Assembly (NCBI GenBank): GCA_007922195.1
Contig: ML681998.1
Location: forward strand, 20,223,663 to 20,287,662
Length of the DNA: 64,000 nt
From: Podocnemis expansa
Lineage: Eukaryota; Chordata; Testudines; Podocnemididae
Direction of reading: 5' to 3'
Positions 21,966 through 33,250 of this stretch are shown in pieces. Under the pieces are notes generated by a model, which searched no databases, was not told the origin of the DNA, and saw only the letters and a list, made by a program, of their open reading frames with translations. The position numbers were made by a program, and so were the translations under genes. Every line of letters begins with the position of its first letter. The stretch's first letter is position 1.

Positions 21966-24037
21966 ATAGTTAAGTTACTTGCTGTGGTCAGAACTAAAAT
22001 GTCAGCAATTCCCCAATAGTTGCTACAGTTTCCTTCTTTATGTTAGCTAGCGCTCCTGCAGGGGAAAAAAGGCTTCACAAGAGCCAATGCCTGGAAGCTG
22101 AAGCTTGAGAAATTCAGACCTGAAATGAGACACAAATTCTTAACAGTGAGGGTAATTGGTCATTGAAACGTTTACCTAGGGACATGCTGCATTTTTTTAT
22201 CATCTGAAGTCTTTAAATTGAGATGCGATGTCTTTCTATAGATATAATATAATTCAACCAGAAGCCACAGGTTGGTGCAGGAAGGGTAAAGTTTTATGGC
22301 CTGTGTTAGACTGGAAGAAAAACTACATGGGCATAGAGGGCCAAGCTCACCTCTGAATCCAGTAACCCATACTTAAAAGTACAGGATATAACTGCACTCT
22401 TCCACACTGCTTTGCTATTGGTAAAAAATAATTTTGTGCTGGTAGATTAGGCTGACATAGCAGTTCCCATATCTCTTCCTATATATTTCTGTATCGGTTC
22501 AAAACACCTCACTCACCTATTTTCCCTCCTCTTCTGCTGTTAACTTTCATTTGAACTGCTGAAGTATTTAATTTAACTCTGCCTTTTATTCTGAGATGTG
22601 GCTTGTCTGAACGCCACCATGTAAAAGACAGCAATGGATTCTGTAAATGGTCCCTTTGATTTCACTACAAACTATGACAGCAGAGAGCAAACATGAGGGG
22701 GGCCCCAAAGTTGTATTACAGTATATTACTGAAATCAATCTAACATATGTAGTAAGAGCCAAGTTCAAAAATCCTGGCCTCATTGAAACCAGTGGTAAAA
22801 TGACTCCATTGAGGTCAGGACTGCACCCTCTGGGTTTTGTACACTGAATTTTGAGTGTAAATTATGCCAGGATAATCATTTAGAAATGGCAGAAACTTAA
22901 ATTGATTCTGTCATTTTACTTATTGTTATTATTAACTCTAGCCACAAAAACAGGCTTTCCCAGCTTGCTGTCCTCTGGCAAAACTCCCCTTCTCTTGAGT
23001 CGCTATGTGCTATGGAGTGCCTCCACTTGCTACGTGCAAAGGAGGAATTGTAGGAGTGGGCGCACGCATGCACGCACACGCACACACAGAGGCAAACTAG
23101 ATTTGGTCTAATGAATGAAAGTCGTACTTCAAGCTAATTTCTGTTGGTTTAAGGCAGTGCAGTTTAAGGCATTTCCATAAAAGTTTCCTCACCTGCTTCA
23201 AGTAACTGTTGACAGCTACTGAGTGCAATTTATTTTTGTGACTGGGTCCCCAGGGTATAACCTGGACTGTGGGACTGAAGAGCCACTGTCCCACCACCCT
23301 GGGTAGCCTTCACATTGTGATGTTCCGGTAACGTTCAGGGGTGACCCAATTTTTTTTGGCAAACTATGATTTTGCCCCCCCCCCGACAGGCCAGCATTGG
23401 GCTACTGGGAATGACTGAACTGCCAGACCACAAGATCCTGCAGCAAGCCTAGGCGGCACTCCAGCAAAGCTCTGCTGTGACACACTTTAACTATGCACCT
23501 ACACAACTGTGCTCCACAACAGGAACATTGCTACACACAGGAAAAAGATTCAGGGTACAGGCCCCAAAACCCACCTTCGTCAGGCCTGGCCTGCTTTGTC
23601 TACAGGCCCATGGACAGCACAGAGTGGCTCCCCGCCGCACATGCCACCCTCTGTACTGGGAAAGGAGCACAACACCACTTGACCAGGCAGATCCCCCCTC
23701 CCGCCAATGCTTCCTCTGACTCTAGAAAGACACCAATGAGCTGGGACCAGGTAGCTCCCCGCCCCCCCAGCCCAAATGCTGAGCAGATGGAGCCAGCAGC
23801 AGCAGGGCTGGGGAAACCTCATATAGGGTCCAGTGGGGCAGCCCATGTCCAGTGCCAGTAGCTTGGCCCGTCTCCCTCCCAGCCCAGCGATGGAGCCAGC
23901 AGCAGATCCAGGCAGCATGCACATCTCTTCCCAAGGTGAGCCCAGAACAGAAACTTCCGGGGCCTAGGAAGCCCAACCTCCCTATGCTGCACCACGTAGC
24001 TACCATCTTCATTTAATGGGCAGGAAAACAGAGACAC
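21966..24037. other. Intergenic, no gene recognised
   Basis: Two kb without a supported gene. The part at 23460-24000 is GC-rich and has many overlapping frames on both strands, with no recognisable domain. A short CA/CG-alternating stretch lies at about 23058-23090. Confidence 0.5.
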
Positions 24038-24040
24038 ATA

Positions 24041-24387
24041 GGCTATGTTCACACACAGGGGGTTATTTCGATACAAGTTGTTTCGATACAAGTTGTATCG
24101 AAATAACGCCTTATTTTGAAATAAGTTATTTCGAATTAACAGTTTGTTAATTCGAATTAAGGAAAAAGCTCAAAGTGAAATAGCATGTTCAGACAACAGT
24201 TATTTCGAAACGAGTCACCATTGTTTCGAAACAACATGTTCAGACGGCATTGTTTTGAAACAATGTTGTTTTGTCCCCACATGGGGTTTAAGTTGTTTCG
24301 AAACAGTGGTGCGTCGTGTGAACATGGCCTTTTCTTATTTCGAAACAACCTCTGTAGTTTCGAAATAAGACTGCTGTGTGAACACAC
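24041..24387. mobile_element. Harbinger-like element, TTTCGAAA-type arms
   Basis: Left end GGCTATGTTCACACAC; right end GCTGTGTGAACACAC. ATA flanks both sides (24038-24040, 24388-24390). Arms contain TTATTTCGAAATAA and TTGTTTCGAAACAA variants and the palindrome TTAATTCGAATTAA. It closely resembles the element at 59349-59715, including the shared interior CCCCACATGGGGTTTAAG. Confidence 0.85.
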
Positions 24388-24394
24388 ATATTCC

Positions 24395-24490
24395 TGTGTA
24401 TAAGATTATACCCTGCAGCTATGCTAGAACAGGGAATAAAGCCCAGGAGTCCTGACTCCTAGCCCCCCCCCCCCCCAACCACTAGACCCC
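24395..24490 (-). repeat. SINE tail fragment with C-run
   Basis: Minus-oriented wording (agcccaggagtcctgactcc, a C14-type run, aaccactagaccccactccc) common to MIR-like SINE ends in reptiles. Short and old. Confidence 0.4.
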
Positions 24491-24954
24491 ACTCCCTAGC
24501 CGGCACAGCAGATACAACACAAGCGCCCTGATTAAATCCAAACCCATTCTCTGTCCTTGGTCTATTCTTTGGTCTCTCTCTCCTCCTTCTCCACGCTTAG
24601 CACCAAAATAACCCAAGCTGGGGTCTATGTCACCTGAAAGAGCTTCTGATGTTTGAGGACTCTGGTGAGGTATGGAGGTGGTGGTGGTGGCAGAGGTGCG
24701 GTGGGATCCCAAGGTGGGGGGGGGTCTGTGACACAGCTGTGAGGAGGGTACAATGGTCTAGTGGTATTTGCATCATGTTCTCAAGCCAAAGGTAATTTCA
24801 AATACAAGGTGAGTTCAGGGTATGAACCACCCATCAACCCCAGCAATGCCATACTGGGGAGGGTTGTTACTGGGGGGGGGTCAGGACCCAGCCCCCGCCC
24901 CCATGCAGCCCTGATCTTCCCCCCGGGCCTGATCCGGTCACCGCCACTTGTCAG
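24491..24954. other. Intergenic, nothing firm
   Basis: No gene. A tRNA-like internal promoter look-alike (TGGTCTAGTGGTAT at about 24752) is present but has no cloverleaf. Confidence 0.4.
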
Positions 24955-25260
24955 CAGCAGCAGGGGCTCAATCCAGCTTCAAGCCTCTTGCAAGAGGCTT
25001 GGAGCTGGAGATGGTCCATGCTGCTTTTTACAAGCAGCAGGAGCTGTCTCCAAGTGGCAGCCACTCAGAGACAGCTCCAGTTGCTTGTGAGAAGCCGCAG
25101 GAACCATCTCTCGCTTCGAGCCTCTTCCCTCAAAGAGGGAGATGGTTTGTGTGCCTTCTCACAAGCGGCATGGATCATCTCCGGCTCCGAGCCTCTCGCA
25201 GGAAGCTTGAAGCCAGATTAGACCCCTGCTGGGACAGGAGCTGTCTCTGAGCCTCTGCTG
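24955..25260. repeat. Degenerate direct and inverted repeat block
   Basis: The words GCCTCTTGCAAGAGGC, GAGCCTCT, GGAGCTGTCTC/GAGACAGCTCC, GAGATGG and ACAAGC(A/G)GCA recur in both orientations over about 300 bp. It looks like a diverged minisatellite or nested hairpin of unknown origin. Confidence 0.4.
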
Positions 25261-27661
25261 CTTGCTGGAAGTGACCCAGAGTTGGAGCAGATCCCGTCTG
25301 GCTATGCTGCTGGCCAGAGATCCAGGGCCAATGCCCTGCTGGCTGCAGCATAGTGATGCCCCCGCCACTGGGTTTGGTCCTGTTGTCATGGCCCTGATGC
25401 TAATGGAGTCACTCCTGCTTTACACCAGGCAGAATTATCATTTTGAGTTCTTTGTAAATCCCTGCTTTGTAGCTAAGGCCATCATTTACCTCTGGAAAGT
25501 GTGTGTTTTGGAGTCCTCCCTTCCCATATCCTGGCAAGGGTATGTAAATGCCAATACAAGGCCAAAGGCGGGAAAAAAGCAGTCCCCACAAACCCAGGCT
25601 GCAGGCCAGGACTGTTCCTGGACTGGCCAAGGAGTGGGGTCTAATAGGATAGAGCAGGGGATGGGGACTCCTGACCTCTCATCCCTGTACCCCGCCATGG
25701 TTTCCCCAGCCAGGGATGGCTGGAACCAGGCCTTATGCTCCATCCGCATACCTGCTTTGGCTCTGCCGGGGCAGAGGGAGTCAGAATCGCTGCCTCGTGT
25801 GGTTTCCCCAGCAGTGATGGGGAGCCGTGCCCCCCTCTCTCAGCTGCTGCTGGAGTCAGTCAGCTGGCAGCATTTGCCTCACATGAGTTCCCCAAGCAGC
25901 AGGTGACACTGGCAGAAATTTTTGCCCCTACTGTACCTTGGTCAAGACTTTTCAAATGATACCTCACAAGTCATTCACTGTACAAAAGATATCATATCGC
26001 AGGACTGAATATGGGGGAAATCCAGGCTGCTATTTGGAGATCCAGAATGTCACTTTTGTCTATACTAAGACCTCCTGGACTACTTCAGATTTCAGCACAG
26101 GTAAATAAAACTTTTCCCTAGGAGACACCAACAATTTCCAGACTGCACAAGTAGGAGCCGCAAAATAGTAGCTCTCTTGAAGAAGCTTTCACCTTGCAGC
26201 AGACTGACAGTGACTAATATGGAAGGATATTTATACTGAATGTGAACAGTGCTGCCTCAGCTTGCAGGAGCTCTAAACAACTTAAGGAACTAGGAGAGAT
26301 ATTACAGATTTAAATTGTGTCTGGGTTATGCGCTATACAGTGGTAGGAAACCAAAACAAGGTTTTCTCTCCATGCCATTGCATCCCATTTCCTATTAAAA
26401 TCTTGCAACAACTACTTATTTTAATGATACTCTGAATCTTCTTCCTTTTCATTGGCCTAGGAAAGAGAAAATGAAGACTTATCTCTATTATTGTTTCTTG
26501 CTAATTAGGGCCGAGAGCTCTGCACTGCATGTGAATAAAGCTCACAGGTTTTCTGATTGCTTTTCAGGCGGACAAAGGATTACTTCATAGCACTGCAGCT
26601 CTCAGCATGTTTGAAAGAAAAAAAACCCCAAAAAACAAAACTCCACTTCAATAGATGTTTATCTGTCATGAATGCACAAGCCGACACAGACCACCGCCTG
26701 CCAGCAGCCTCTTTCCTAGCACGTGTAGTGTCCTTGCTTTCTTTTACTGGCAATGCACAGCAGTCACACTCCCAGGCACATGATGAGCAGCTCAGCAGTG
26801 AACTTCAGATTTGATTATTTCTTTCTTCAAGTGCAGTGCGCCATAAAAAAGCAGTGGATATAGTCTGCATGCTCAGCCATTACTGTGCGTCACCACAGTT
26901 GTTTCATCCACTTCTTTCACAGTTAGCTGAAAGCATTTGCTAAAGTCCCTTTTCAATATTTATTTCACACAGATCTCTAGCCACTCACAACTAGCCTATT
27001 ACAGGGCTTTCTTCCTAATCATACCATCCACACTCAAAATTATGCAGCCAGGGGCATAATAAAGATAAAATCCAATATCTGTAAGGCACAAATACAATAA
27101 TTGCAATACTCTGAGATTTAAGTATATATTGAAACTAAAAGTTCTTTTGCTCAGTTCTGAATATATTCTCTAATCCATTTCCTTAGACTGTCATGTATCC
27201 TTTGGTTATGTTGAATATATACAGCATATAACTTCATTACACACATTCAGTCCTGTGTGAGACCAGCAGATGACACCTTTTTCCACAATGGCACGTGCAC
27301 GCGCGCACACCTCCCCCCCCCCCACAGGCACACCACTTCTGAGCCTGAGGTGGTCTCCTTTGAATCCATATGGTCATGTTTTTGCTTGAACTTGACTAAC
27401 CATAATGTCCTATGTGTTTAGCTATAAAATAACTCTGAAATGCACTCATGCCATAGCTATTAAATTAGTAACTGTTCAGACTGATATATAGCTATCAGTG
27501 TGCTCTGCAACAGCACTGGCAGCCATTTGACCCTAATTAGTGCAAAGCTTTGGTGAGAAAACAAACTATGTCACTTATCCAAGCACAAAAAAATATAGAT
27601 ACATGAAAAATGGATTAATGTGAACCCATTCCTGTGATTATCCCCAGTAAGTAATAAACAC
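25261..27661. other. Intergenic, no gene recognised
   Basis: A 214-codon frame at 25262-25906 (+) has no domain I recognise and skewed composition; I do not call it. A CA/CG-alternating run lies at about 27293-27310. Confidence 0.45.
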
Positions 27662-27664
27662 TAT

Positions 27665-28177
27665 GGCTATGTCCACACATACATCGTTATTTCAGAATGA
27701 GTTATTTTGAAATAAAGTCCTCATTTTGAAATAAGTTAATTTGAATTAAGAAAATGTTAATTCGAATTAAGGGAAAAGCTCAAAGTGAAATAGCATGTCC
27801 AAACACAGGACTTTCTATTTCGCTTTAGGACAGGGGCACCATGGGAGGTGTGGCAACATGGCCCCCTCCCTGGGCCATGCCCCCATCCAATATAGGCGAA
27901 AAGGAAGGCACCCTGGGAAGGAGAAGGGCAAAAGTGTTATTTCAGAATAATGCTTATTTCAAAATAACATGTCTGAGCAGCATTATTTTGAATAACCATT
28001 TTGAAATAACAGCCATTTTGATTTAAAGAAGGTTTAAGCTATTTTGAAATGACGCCTCTTATTCTGAAATGACGGAGACTGTCATTTCGAAATAAGCATA
28101 CATTGTGTGGACCTAATCTCTTTTATTTCGAAATAAGCAGTGTTATTTCAAAATAAAAGAGGCGCATGGACTTACCC
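27665..28177. mobile_element. Harbinger-like element, TTATTTCGAAATAA-type arms
   Basis: Left end GGCTATGTCCACACAT; right end GCATGGACTTACCC. TAT flanks both sides (27662-27664, 28178-28180). The arms are diverged ATTTCGAAAT and ATTTTGAAAT iterations and the core holds a (CCCCC)-rich piece near 27840-27900. Confidence 0.78.
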
Positions 28178-28201
28178 TATAATTTCGCACACACACACAA
28201 T

Positions 28202-28547
28202 GGGTATGTCTACACTGGAGGCTTAAGTAGACTTAACTTGGCTTAAGGCAACTTAAGCAACAACATTGCCACATTTGGCATTTATTAAGTCACCTTAAGC
28301 ATTAAGTCAACTTTATTAAGTCTCCTTAAGCCAAAGTAGTAACTTCATTCTACTTAATAAAAGCGACTTAAGCCAGAGGACCCACTTAAAGTGGACTTTA
28401 GTAAGTCAATTTAAGTGGCTACCCTAGCTTAGGTTTACTTAATATAGTCATCTTAAAAAAATGTGGACTCTCTAAGTTGACTTAACATCGACATTAAGTC
28501 AACCTTGTTAAGTCACCTTAACTGAGCCCTCTAGTGTAGGCATAGCC
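28202..28547. mobile_element. Harbinger-like element, AAGTCAACTT-type arms
   Basis: Left end GGGTATGTCTACACTGGAG, right end CTCTAGTGTAGGCATAGCC, a good inverted repeat. The interior repeats CTTAAG, ACTTAA and TTAAGTCAAC throughout. No clear target duplication can be called. Confidence 0.78.
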
Positions 28548-28721
28548 AAATGGTGGTGAATAGTGGTTGGTGGAAATGATTTTCCTTAATGTGTAAAGTG
28601 AACATAGGGCAATACAATTTTGTAGCCTTAGACACTGAAATCCTTTCTTTATCCAGTGAAGCAATTCAGTACATGGATGGAGGGAGGCACTCGTTGCAGG
28701 TTTGAGGCTCATAGACTCATA

Positions 28722-29237
28722 GGCAATGTCTTACACTGGGAATTTAGTTTGCATTAAGGCGGATTAATTGGAACTAAACTAGTGCATAGCCACACTGGTT
28801 TTCATCAGTTCGAACTAAGGAATTCCTTACTTTGAACTAAGGAAAGCTTACTTTGAAATAGTAAAACTTGCCTTTAAGTCGAACTAACCCAATGTAAATG
28901 CATTAGCTTGAACTAATCATTATTTTGAATTAAACACAATTTGACCTTTTTCCTCCCAGAGTGCATGGAACTGGGGGAGGGGGGGGTTGTCTTCCTCTTT
29001 TTATGGGATTGGGTGGGGAGATGGCCCTTCTCAGGGGCCATGTTGCCACACTTCTCATGATGCCCCCACCCCAAGCTAAACTAGCAAGGCCTGTGCATGG
29101 ACATGCTAGGTCGATTTGGGTTCTAGTATGGACATGCTAGTTCAAACTAAGTTATTTTGAATTAATCAAAATTAGTTCACACTAATTAATTTGACCTAAC
29201 TTAGTTCAAACTAGCAATCTTAACTGTAGACATGGCC
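28722..29237. mobile_element. Harbinger-like element, TTCGAACTAA-type arms
   Basis: Left end GGCAATGTCTTACACTGG, right end GTAGACATGGCC. ATA flanks both sides (28719-28721, 29238-29240), and the flanks join to the CR1 tail words CTCATA and ATAGACTCTAAGG, so it landed at a CR1 3' end. Confidence 0.8.
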
Positions 29238-29700
29238 ATAGACTCTAAGGTCAGAAGGAACCAATATGATCATCTAATCTGAGCGCCTGCATAATGCTGG
29301 CCAGAAAAACCTCACCCACCCACTCCTGTAATAAACCTTTATACTATGAATCAGTTATTAAAGGCCTCAAACCATGGTTTCAAAAGTTTAAGTATAGAGA
29401 AACCTCCAGGAAGTGAGCCATGCCCTATGCTACAGAGGAAGGTGAAAAACTCTCAATTAACTCTTAACGTTGAGCTCCCAGGCACACAAAATTCCAAACC
29501 ACTGCACAGAAAACAGAGTCGTATAAATGTAGAGCTGGGAGGAATGTCAAGAGGTCACCAAGTTCTTCATCCTGTTCTGAGGCTAGATCACACAAACTGA
29601 GACTATCCCTGACAAACATCTGACCAAACTGTTCTTAAGAAACTCCAGTGATGGGGATTTTACAACCTCATTTGGAAGCTGATTCAAGAGCTTACCTACC
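29238..29700 (-). mobile_element. CR1 LINE 3' end, minus orientation
   Basis: The stretch ATAGACTCTAAGGTCAGAAG and what follows (tcatctaatctgagcgcctg) is the reverse complement of a CR1 3' end. A second, similar piece at about 29515-29700 (agaggtcaccaagttcttca, ccctgacaaacatctgacc) continues it after unrelated sequence. Confidence 0.7.
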
Positions 29701-29824
29701 AACACATAAGAACTGAATCATATCGTGCAACTGCACTCTATGTATTTTATAGGTATTATATTAATAAAATTGAATATATTAACATTTACCTGATCAAAGG
29801 AATTGAAAAGGTCTACCAGGGAGG

Positions 29825-29990
29825 CAGAATAGCCACATGGGTAAGAGTCTGGTTTGGAAGTCATAAAACATTTATTTGATCCTGCCCTTCTGTAAACTGT
29901 CTGTGGGATCATGGACAAGTCCCTTAATTTTTCTGTGCCTTAGTTTCCCTGCTGTAAAAGCAGAGAGAGTAATTTTATCTTGTCCAATAA
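29825..29990 (+). repeat. MIR/CORE-type SINE
   Basis: A tRNA-like head (ccacatgggtaagagtctgg) and the conserved MIR 3' wording (atggacaagtcccttaattt, ctgtgccttagtttccctgc, tgtaaaa) appear in order, so this is a nearly complete old MIR-like SINE. Confidence 0.65.
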
Positions 29991-29991
29991 G

Positions 29992-30541
29992 TAGAGCCCT
30001 GTGTGGATACAAAAATGTGGAACCTCATCCGCTCAATGATAGCATTGATCCGATCCGAAATCCATAACCATGTCTGAAACCGAGCTTGGGCTCACATGCA
30101 GCATTTCAGCCTTTGATTGGTTCATTCCCTATATAGGTCCCACCCACTTTTTCCTTTCTTGTTTGTGGTTTGCATGCTGTGCTATCAATCAGATTTCCTC
30201 GCCCAGCAGTGAAGTCTCTGATTGACAGCAATGGCTTGCCAACTGGAAACAAGAAAAGGAAGAAGGCTAGCAGTGAATCTCCAACCCTCTAGCTTGCGAC
30301 TCAGATTGGCTGGCAGCTCACAATCTAGGACTGGCCAGAGCATTTGCTGGTTCCCCTGCATGCTGCAGACACAGATCAGTGCGAGGGGCTTCAGCAATGG
30401 ATCGCATTGTAAGATGGTAAAACTAAAAGCCGCATCTGTAAGTTGATCCGCAGCAATGGGTCTGCGGTTATCCGCACCCGCAGCCGTGGATGCAGATAAC
30501 CGTGCACCTGCAGTGGATACCCATGGATTTGCAAGGCTTTA
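29992..30541. mobile_element. hAT-type element with perfect 8-bp target duplication
   Basis: Ends TAGAGCCCTG and CAAGGCTTTA (8 of 10 complementary). Identical CCAATAAG copies flank it at 29984-29991 and 30542-30549. The interior has many GGATCCGC-like and GCGGATA-like words. It sits just downstream of the MIR-like SINE. No transposase. Confidence 0.8.
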
Positions 30542-30549
30542 CCAATAAG

Positions 30550-31369
30550 ATTGTCATGTCTTCAAGGCAGAGATGGTCTGTGTGTTTAAACACTGCCTAG
30601 TATAAGCTCAGCTGTAGCCTCTTAATGCTATTTTATGCAAACAGCAACAACATAGGAAATCTTACTTAGTCAAACAGCCTGACGTAGGAGTCCTTAATAT
30701 CTAATTCTTAAGCATATTTTTGGCCCGCTCTGTGTTTTTTTTCCCCCTTCTTTTGTTTCTGTGATGAACTGGCCAATGAATACATGTATTATCATTGCTT
30801 CACCACTGTATTCTGTGTTTCCGAGTGTTTGTAGGCACCTGCGTTTAGTTCACCAGACTAAATTTTTGACATGGGCAGGCAGTGCCCACTGCCTCCCATT
30901 TAACAGTGTGGGTGGAGAAAGTGGCTTTATTTACTCTTTCTGGAAATTCTAATGAAAAAATGAAAAGGAAAATCCCAATCCCACAGCTATCTAACACTAT
31001 TCAAGGTAGGGAAATCTACATCCTCATAAGTTCAGTCAATCCTGAATTGCTAGTAATGTCCTCCTGGTAGGTTATTATTGGTAGAGACTCTAACTGCTGG
31101 ATCTAAGACAGCAAAATGCAAAAAAATAGCTTTCCTGTGTGATAGGAAGCACAGAATGACAAGGGGGGATGAGAGATGCTGCACATTGAGGACTGCTGAA
31201 TACAGGGTGTAACAAAACCATGTGGCACATTACATACTAACACCATGTTCATAGCTAAACTACACACAACATTATATAAAGAGCTCAGGATATTTGTATC
31301 CAGAAATACATGCTTCAGTCATTTACACTGAAGGGAGAACATCCAATAAGAGATGCTATTAGTACTGAA
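30550..31369. other. Intergenic, nothing recognised
   Basis: No gene or repeat end supported. Confidence 0.5.
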
Positions 31370-32350
31370 TTTCAGAGGGGTAGCAGTGTTAGTCTGTTTC
31401 AGCAAAACAAACAAAGAGTCTGTTGGCACTTTTAAAGGCTAGCCCATTATTTAGCACATGAACTTTCATGGGTAGAAGCCCACGTCATCGGAAGCATGAA
31501 GTGGAGGTTACAGCATGAAAGAGGAAGTTTAAATAAAGAGAAGGGTAAGTCACAAGACCTTCTGCCCAAGCTTTGAGAGAGTGAGGTCTCTTCCCACTTA
31601 CAGACAGCCCCTAACCTTAGGCAGATGCTCACCAGCAGCTACAAACCAAACAACAGAAACACTAAGGCAGGTACCTAGCTCTGCAACAAATCCTGTTGCC
31701 AACTCTCTGTACATATCGGCACAAAAGACACCATCATAGGAGATAATCAAGCCAGCTACTCCATCAAGGGCTCATTCATCTGCTCATCCACCGATGTGAT
31801 ATATATCATCATGTGCCAACAATGTCCCTCTACCTTATACATTGGACAAAGTGAACTATCTCTGTGCAAAAGAAGAAATGGACTCCGATCAGCAATGGTA
31901 ACATTAAAAATCCAATAGGGAAACACTTCAACCTCCCTGCACATGCTGTGAAAGACAGGTCAGTTATAGAGCTTCAACATAACCACTTCAAAGCAAAGCT
32001 TCAAAGGGAACCTGAAGCATTAGAATTCATATGCAAATTTGACACATTACCTTGGGGCTGAATAGTGAATTAGGCTGGCTTAGTCATTAAAAAAGATGAT
32101 TTTTTTCTTCTTTTAACTTCCTCAACTTGTCTGTTATTCTAGACTGTTTGTATCGAAACAACTTCCTTGGTCTGCCAAAAAAAATTCTGACCAGATCTTG
32201 TGACTTACCCGTCTCTGCATTTATACTCCCCCTTTCATACTATAGCCTCCATTGCATGTGCTGAATGAACAAGGATTCTACCCACAACAGCTCAAGCAAT
32301 AAATAAATTGGTTAGTCTTTAAAAGTACCACAGGACTCATTAGTTATTTT
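31370..32350 (+). mobile_element. Penelope-like element, decayed 3' half with inverted tail at its 5' side
   Basis: Starts with a minus-oriented tail (31373-31495). The eroded C-terminal part of the Penelope polyprotein follows: a Cys-containing linker, then CSSTDVIYIIMCQQCPSTLY and LYIGQSELSLCKRRNGL, the GIY-YIG endonuclease signature. It ends with a plus-oriented tail (AAATTGGTTAGTC, then ACCACAGGACTCATT) at about 32305-32345. Several stops make it inactive. Confidence 0.8.
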
Positions 32351-32384
32351 TAATAGCAGTAAAGTTTTTTACTGAAATCCAGAC

Positions 32385-33025
32385 AGTAGGGGGCAACAGT
32401 ATACAAACGCTCAACTTTACTACAAGGCCTCCATTACATTCAGTGAAAGTTTGACAACTGAAAGCTCATTAGCAAGGGTTTTTAATGAATCTATAATCGC
32501 AGGAGTTGTACCGTATGAATGGAGCACTGCAATTATAGTTCCTATTTTCAAGGCTAGGAAAAAGAGTGAACCAAGTAATTACAGGTTTGTTAGTTTAACT
32601 TCAGTAGCATGCAAGGCCTTGTGGAAAAAAATGGAGAAAGAGCGTAGTTAAAGATAGCAATATTAACAGTAACTGGGACACAATACAACATGGTTTTACA
32701 AAAGGCAGATCATGCCAGACCAACCTGATCTCCTTTTTTGAAAAGATTTTTTTTTTAGACAAATGGAATGCAGTGGTCTTAATTACCTAGATTTCAGTAA
32801 GGCATTTGCTATGGTTCCACATTAGGAATTATTAGTTAAATGAAAAAAATGGAGATTATTATGAAAATTGAGAAGTTGGTAAAGTACTGATTAAAGAGGA
32901 GACTACAAGTCATATTGAAAAGTGAGCTGTGAGGCTGAAGGGAGGATACTATTGCAGTTCCTCAGGGATCAGATTTGAAACTGATTTTATTTAATCTTTT
33001 TACTATTGATCTTGGCAGATGCCCA
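32385..33025 (+). mobile_element. CR1-like LINE reverse transcriptase fragment
   Basis: From 32451 it reads VFNESIIAGVVPYEWSTAII, then VPIFKARKKSEPSNYRFVSL and TSVACK, the N-terminal reverse transcriptase block. Broken frames beyond it give the equivalents of HGFTKGRSCQTNL, YLDFSKAF and VPQGS...LFNLF. It lacks the catalytic Asp-Asp motif and has frameshifts. Confidence 0.85.
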
Positions 33026-33039
33026 GGGGGGATTTTTTA

Positions 33040-33250
33040 CCTTCCTCTTCAGCATGGGGCATGGGTCACTTGCAGGTGGATTCGCTGTAGTCTTTAAATC
33101 AGTATATGAGGCTTTCAATAACTCAGTCATAGGTTAGGACTCTGTTGCAGGAGTGGATGGGTGAGGCTCTGTGGCCAGCACTGTGCAGCAACTCCGAGTA
33201 GCTGATCATAATAGTCCCTGCTGACCTTAAAGTCTATGAGTCTGAGACTT
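33040..33250 (+). mobile_element. CR1 3' end remnant
   Basis: The phrase ctgaccttaaagtctatgag and the tail GTCTATGAGTCTGAG are a CR1-type 3' end in the same orientation as the reverse transcriptase piece just upstream, so both may belong to one internally deleted copy. Confidence 0.55.

Noticed and set aside
24745..24825. tRNA-like sequence (TGGTCTAGTGGTAT followed by TTCAAAT about 43 bp later)
   Set aside because: The two boxes are suggestive but I could not fold a cloverleaf; at most a decayed tRNA-derived SINE head.
25262..25906. 214-codon frame on the plus strand
   Set aside because: No recognisable domain, odd composition, and overlaps frames on the other strand; no splice or promoter context.
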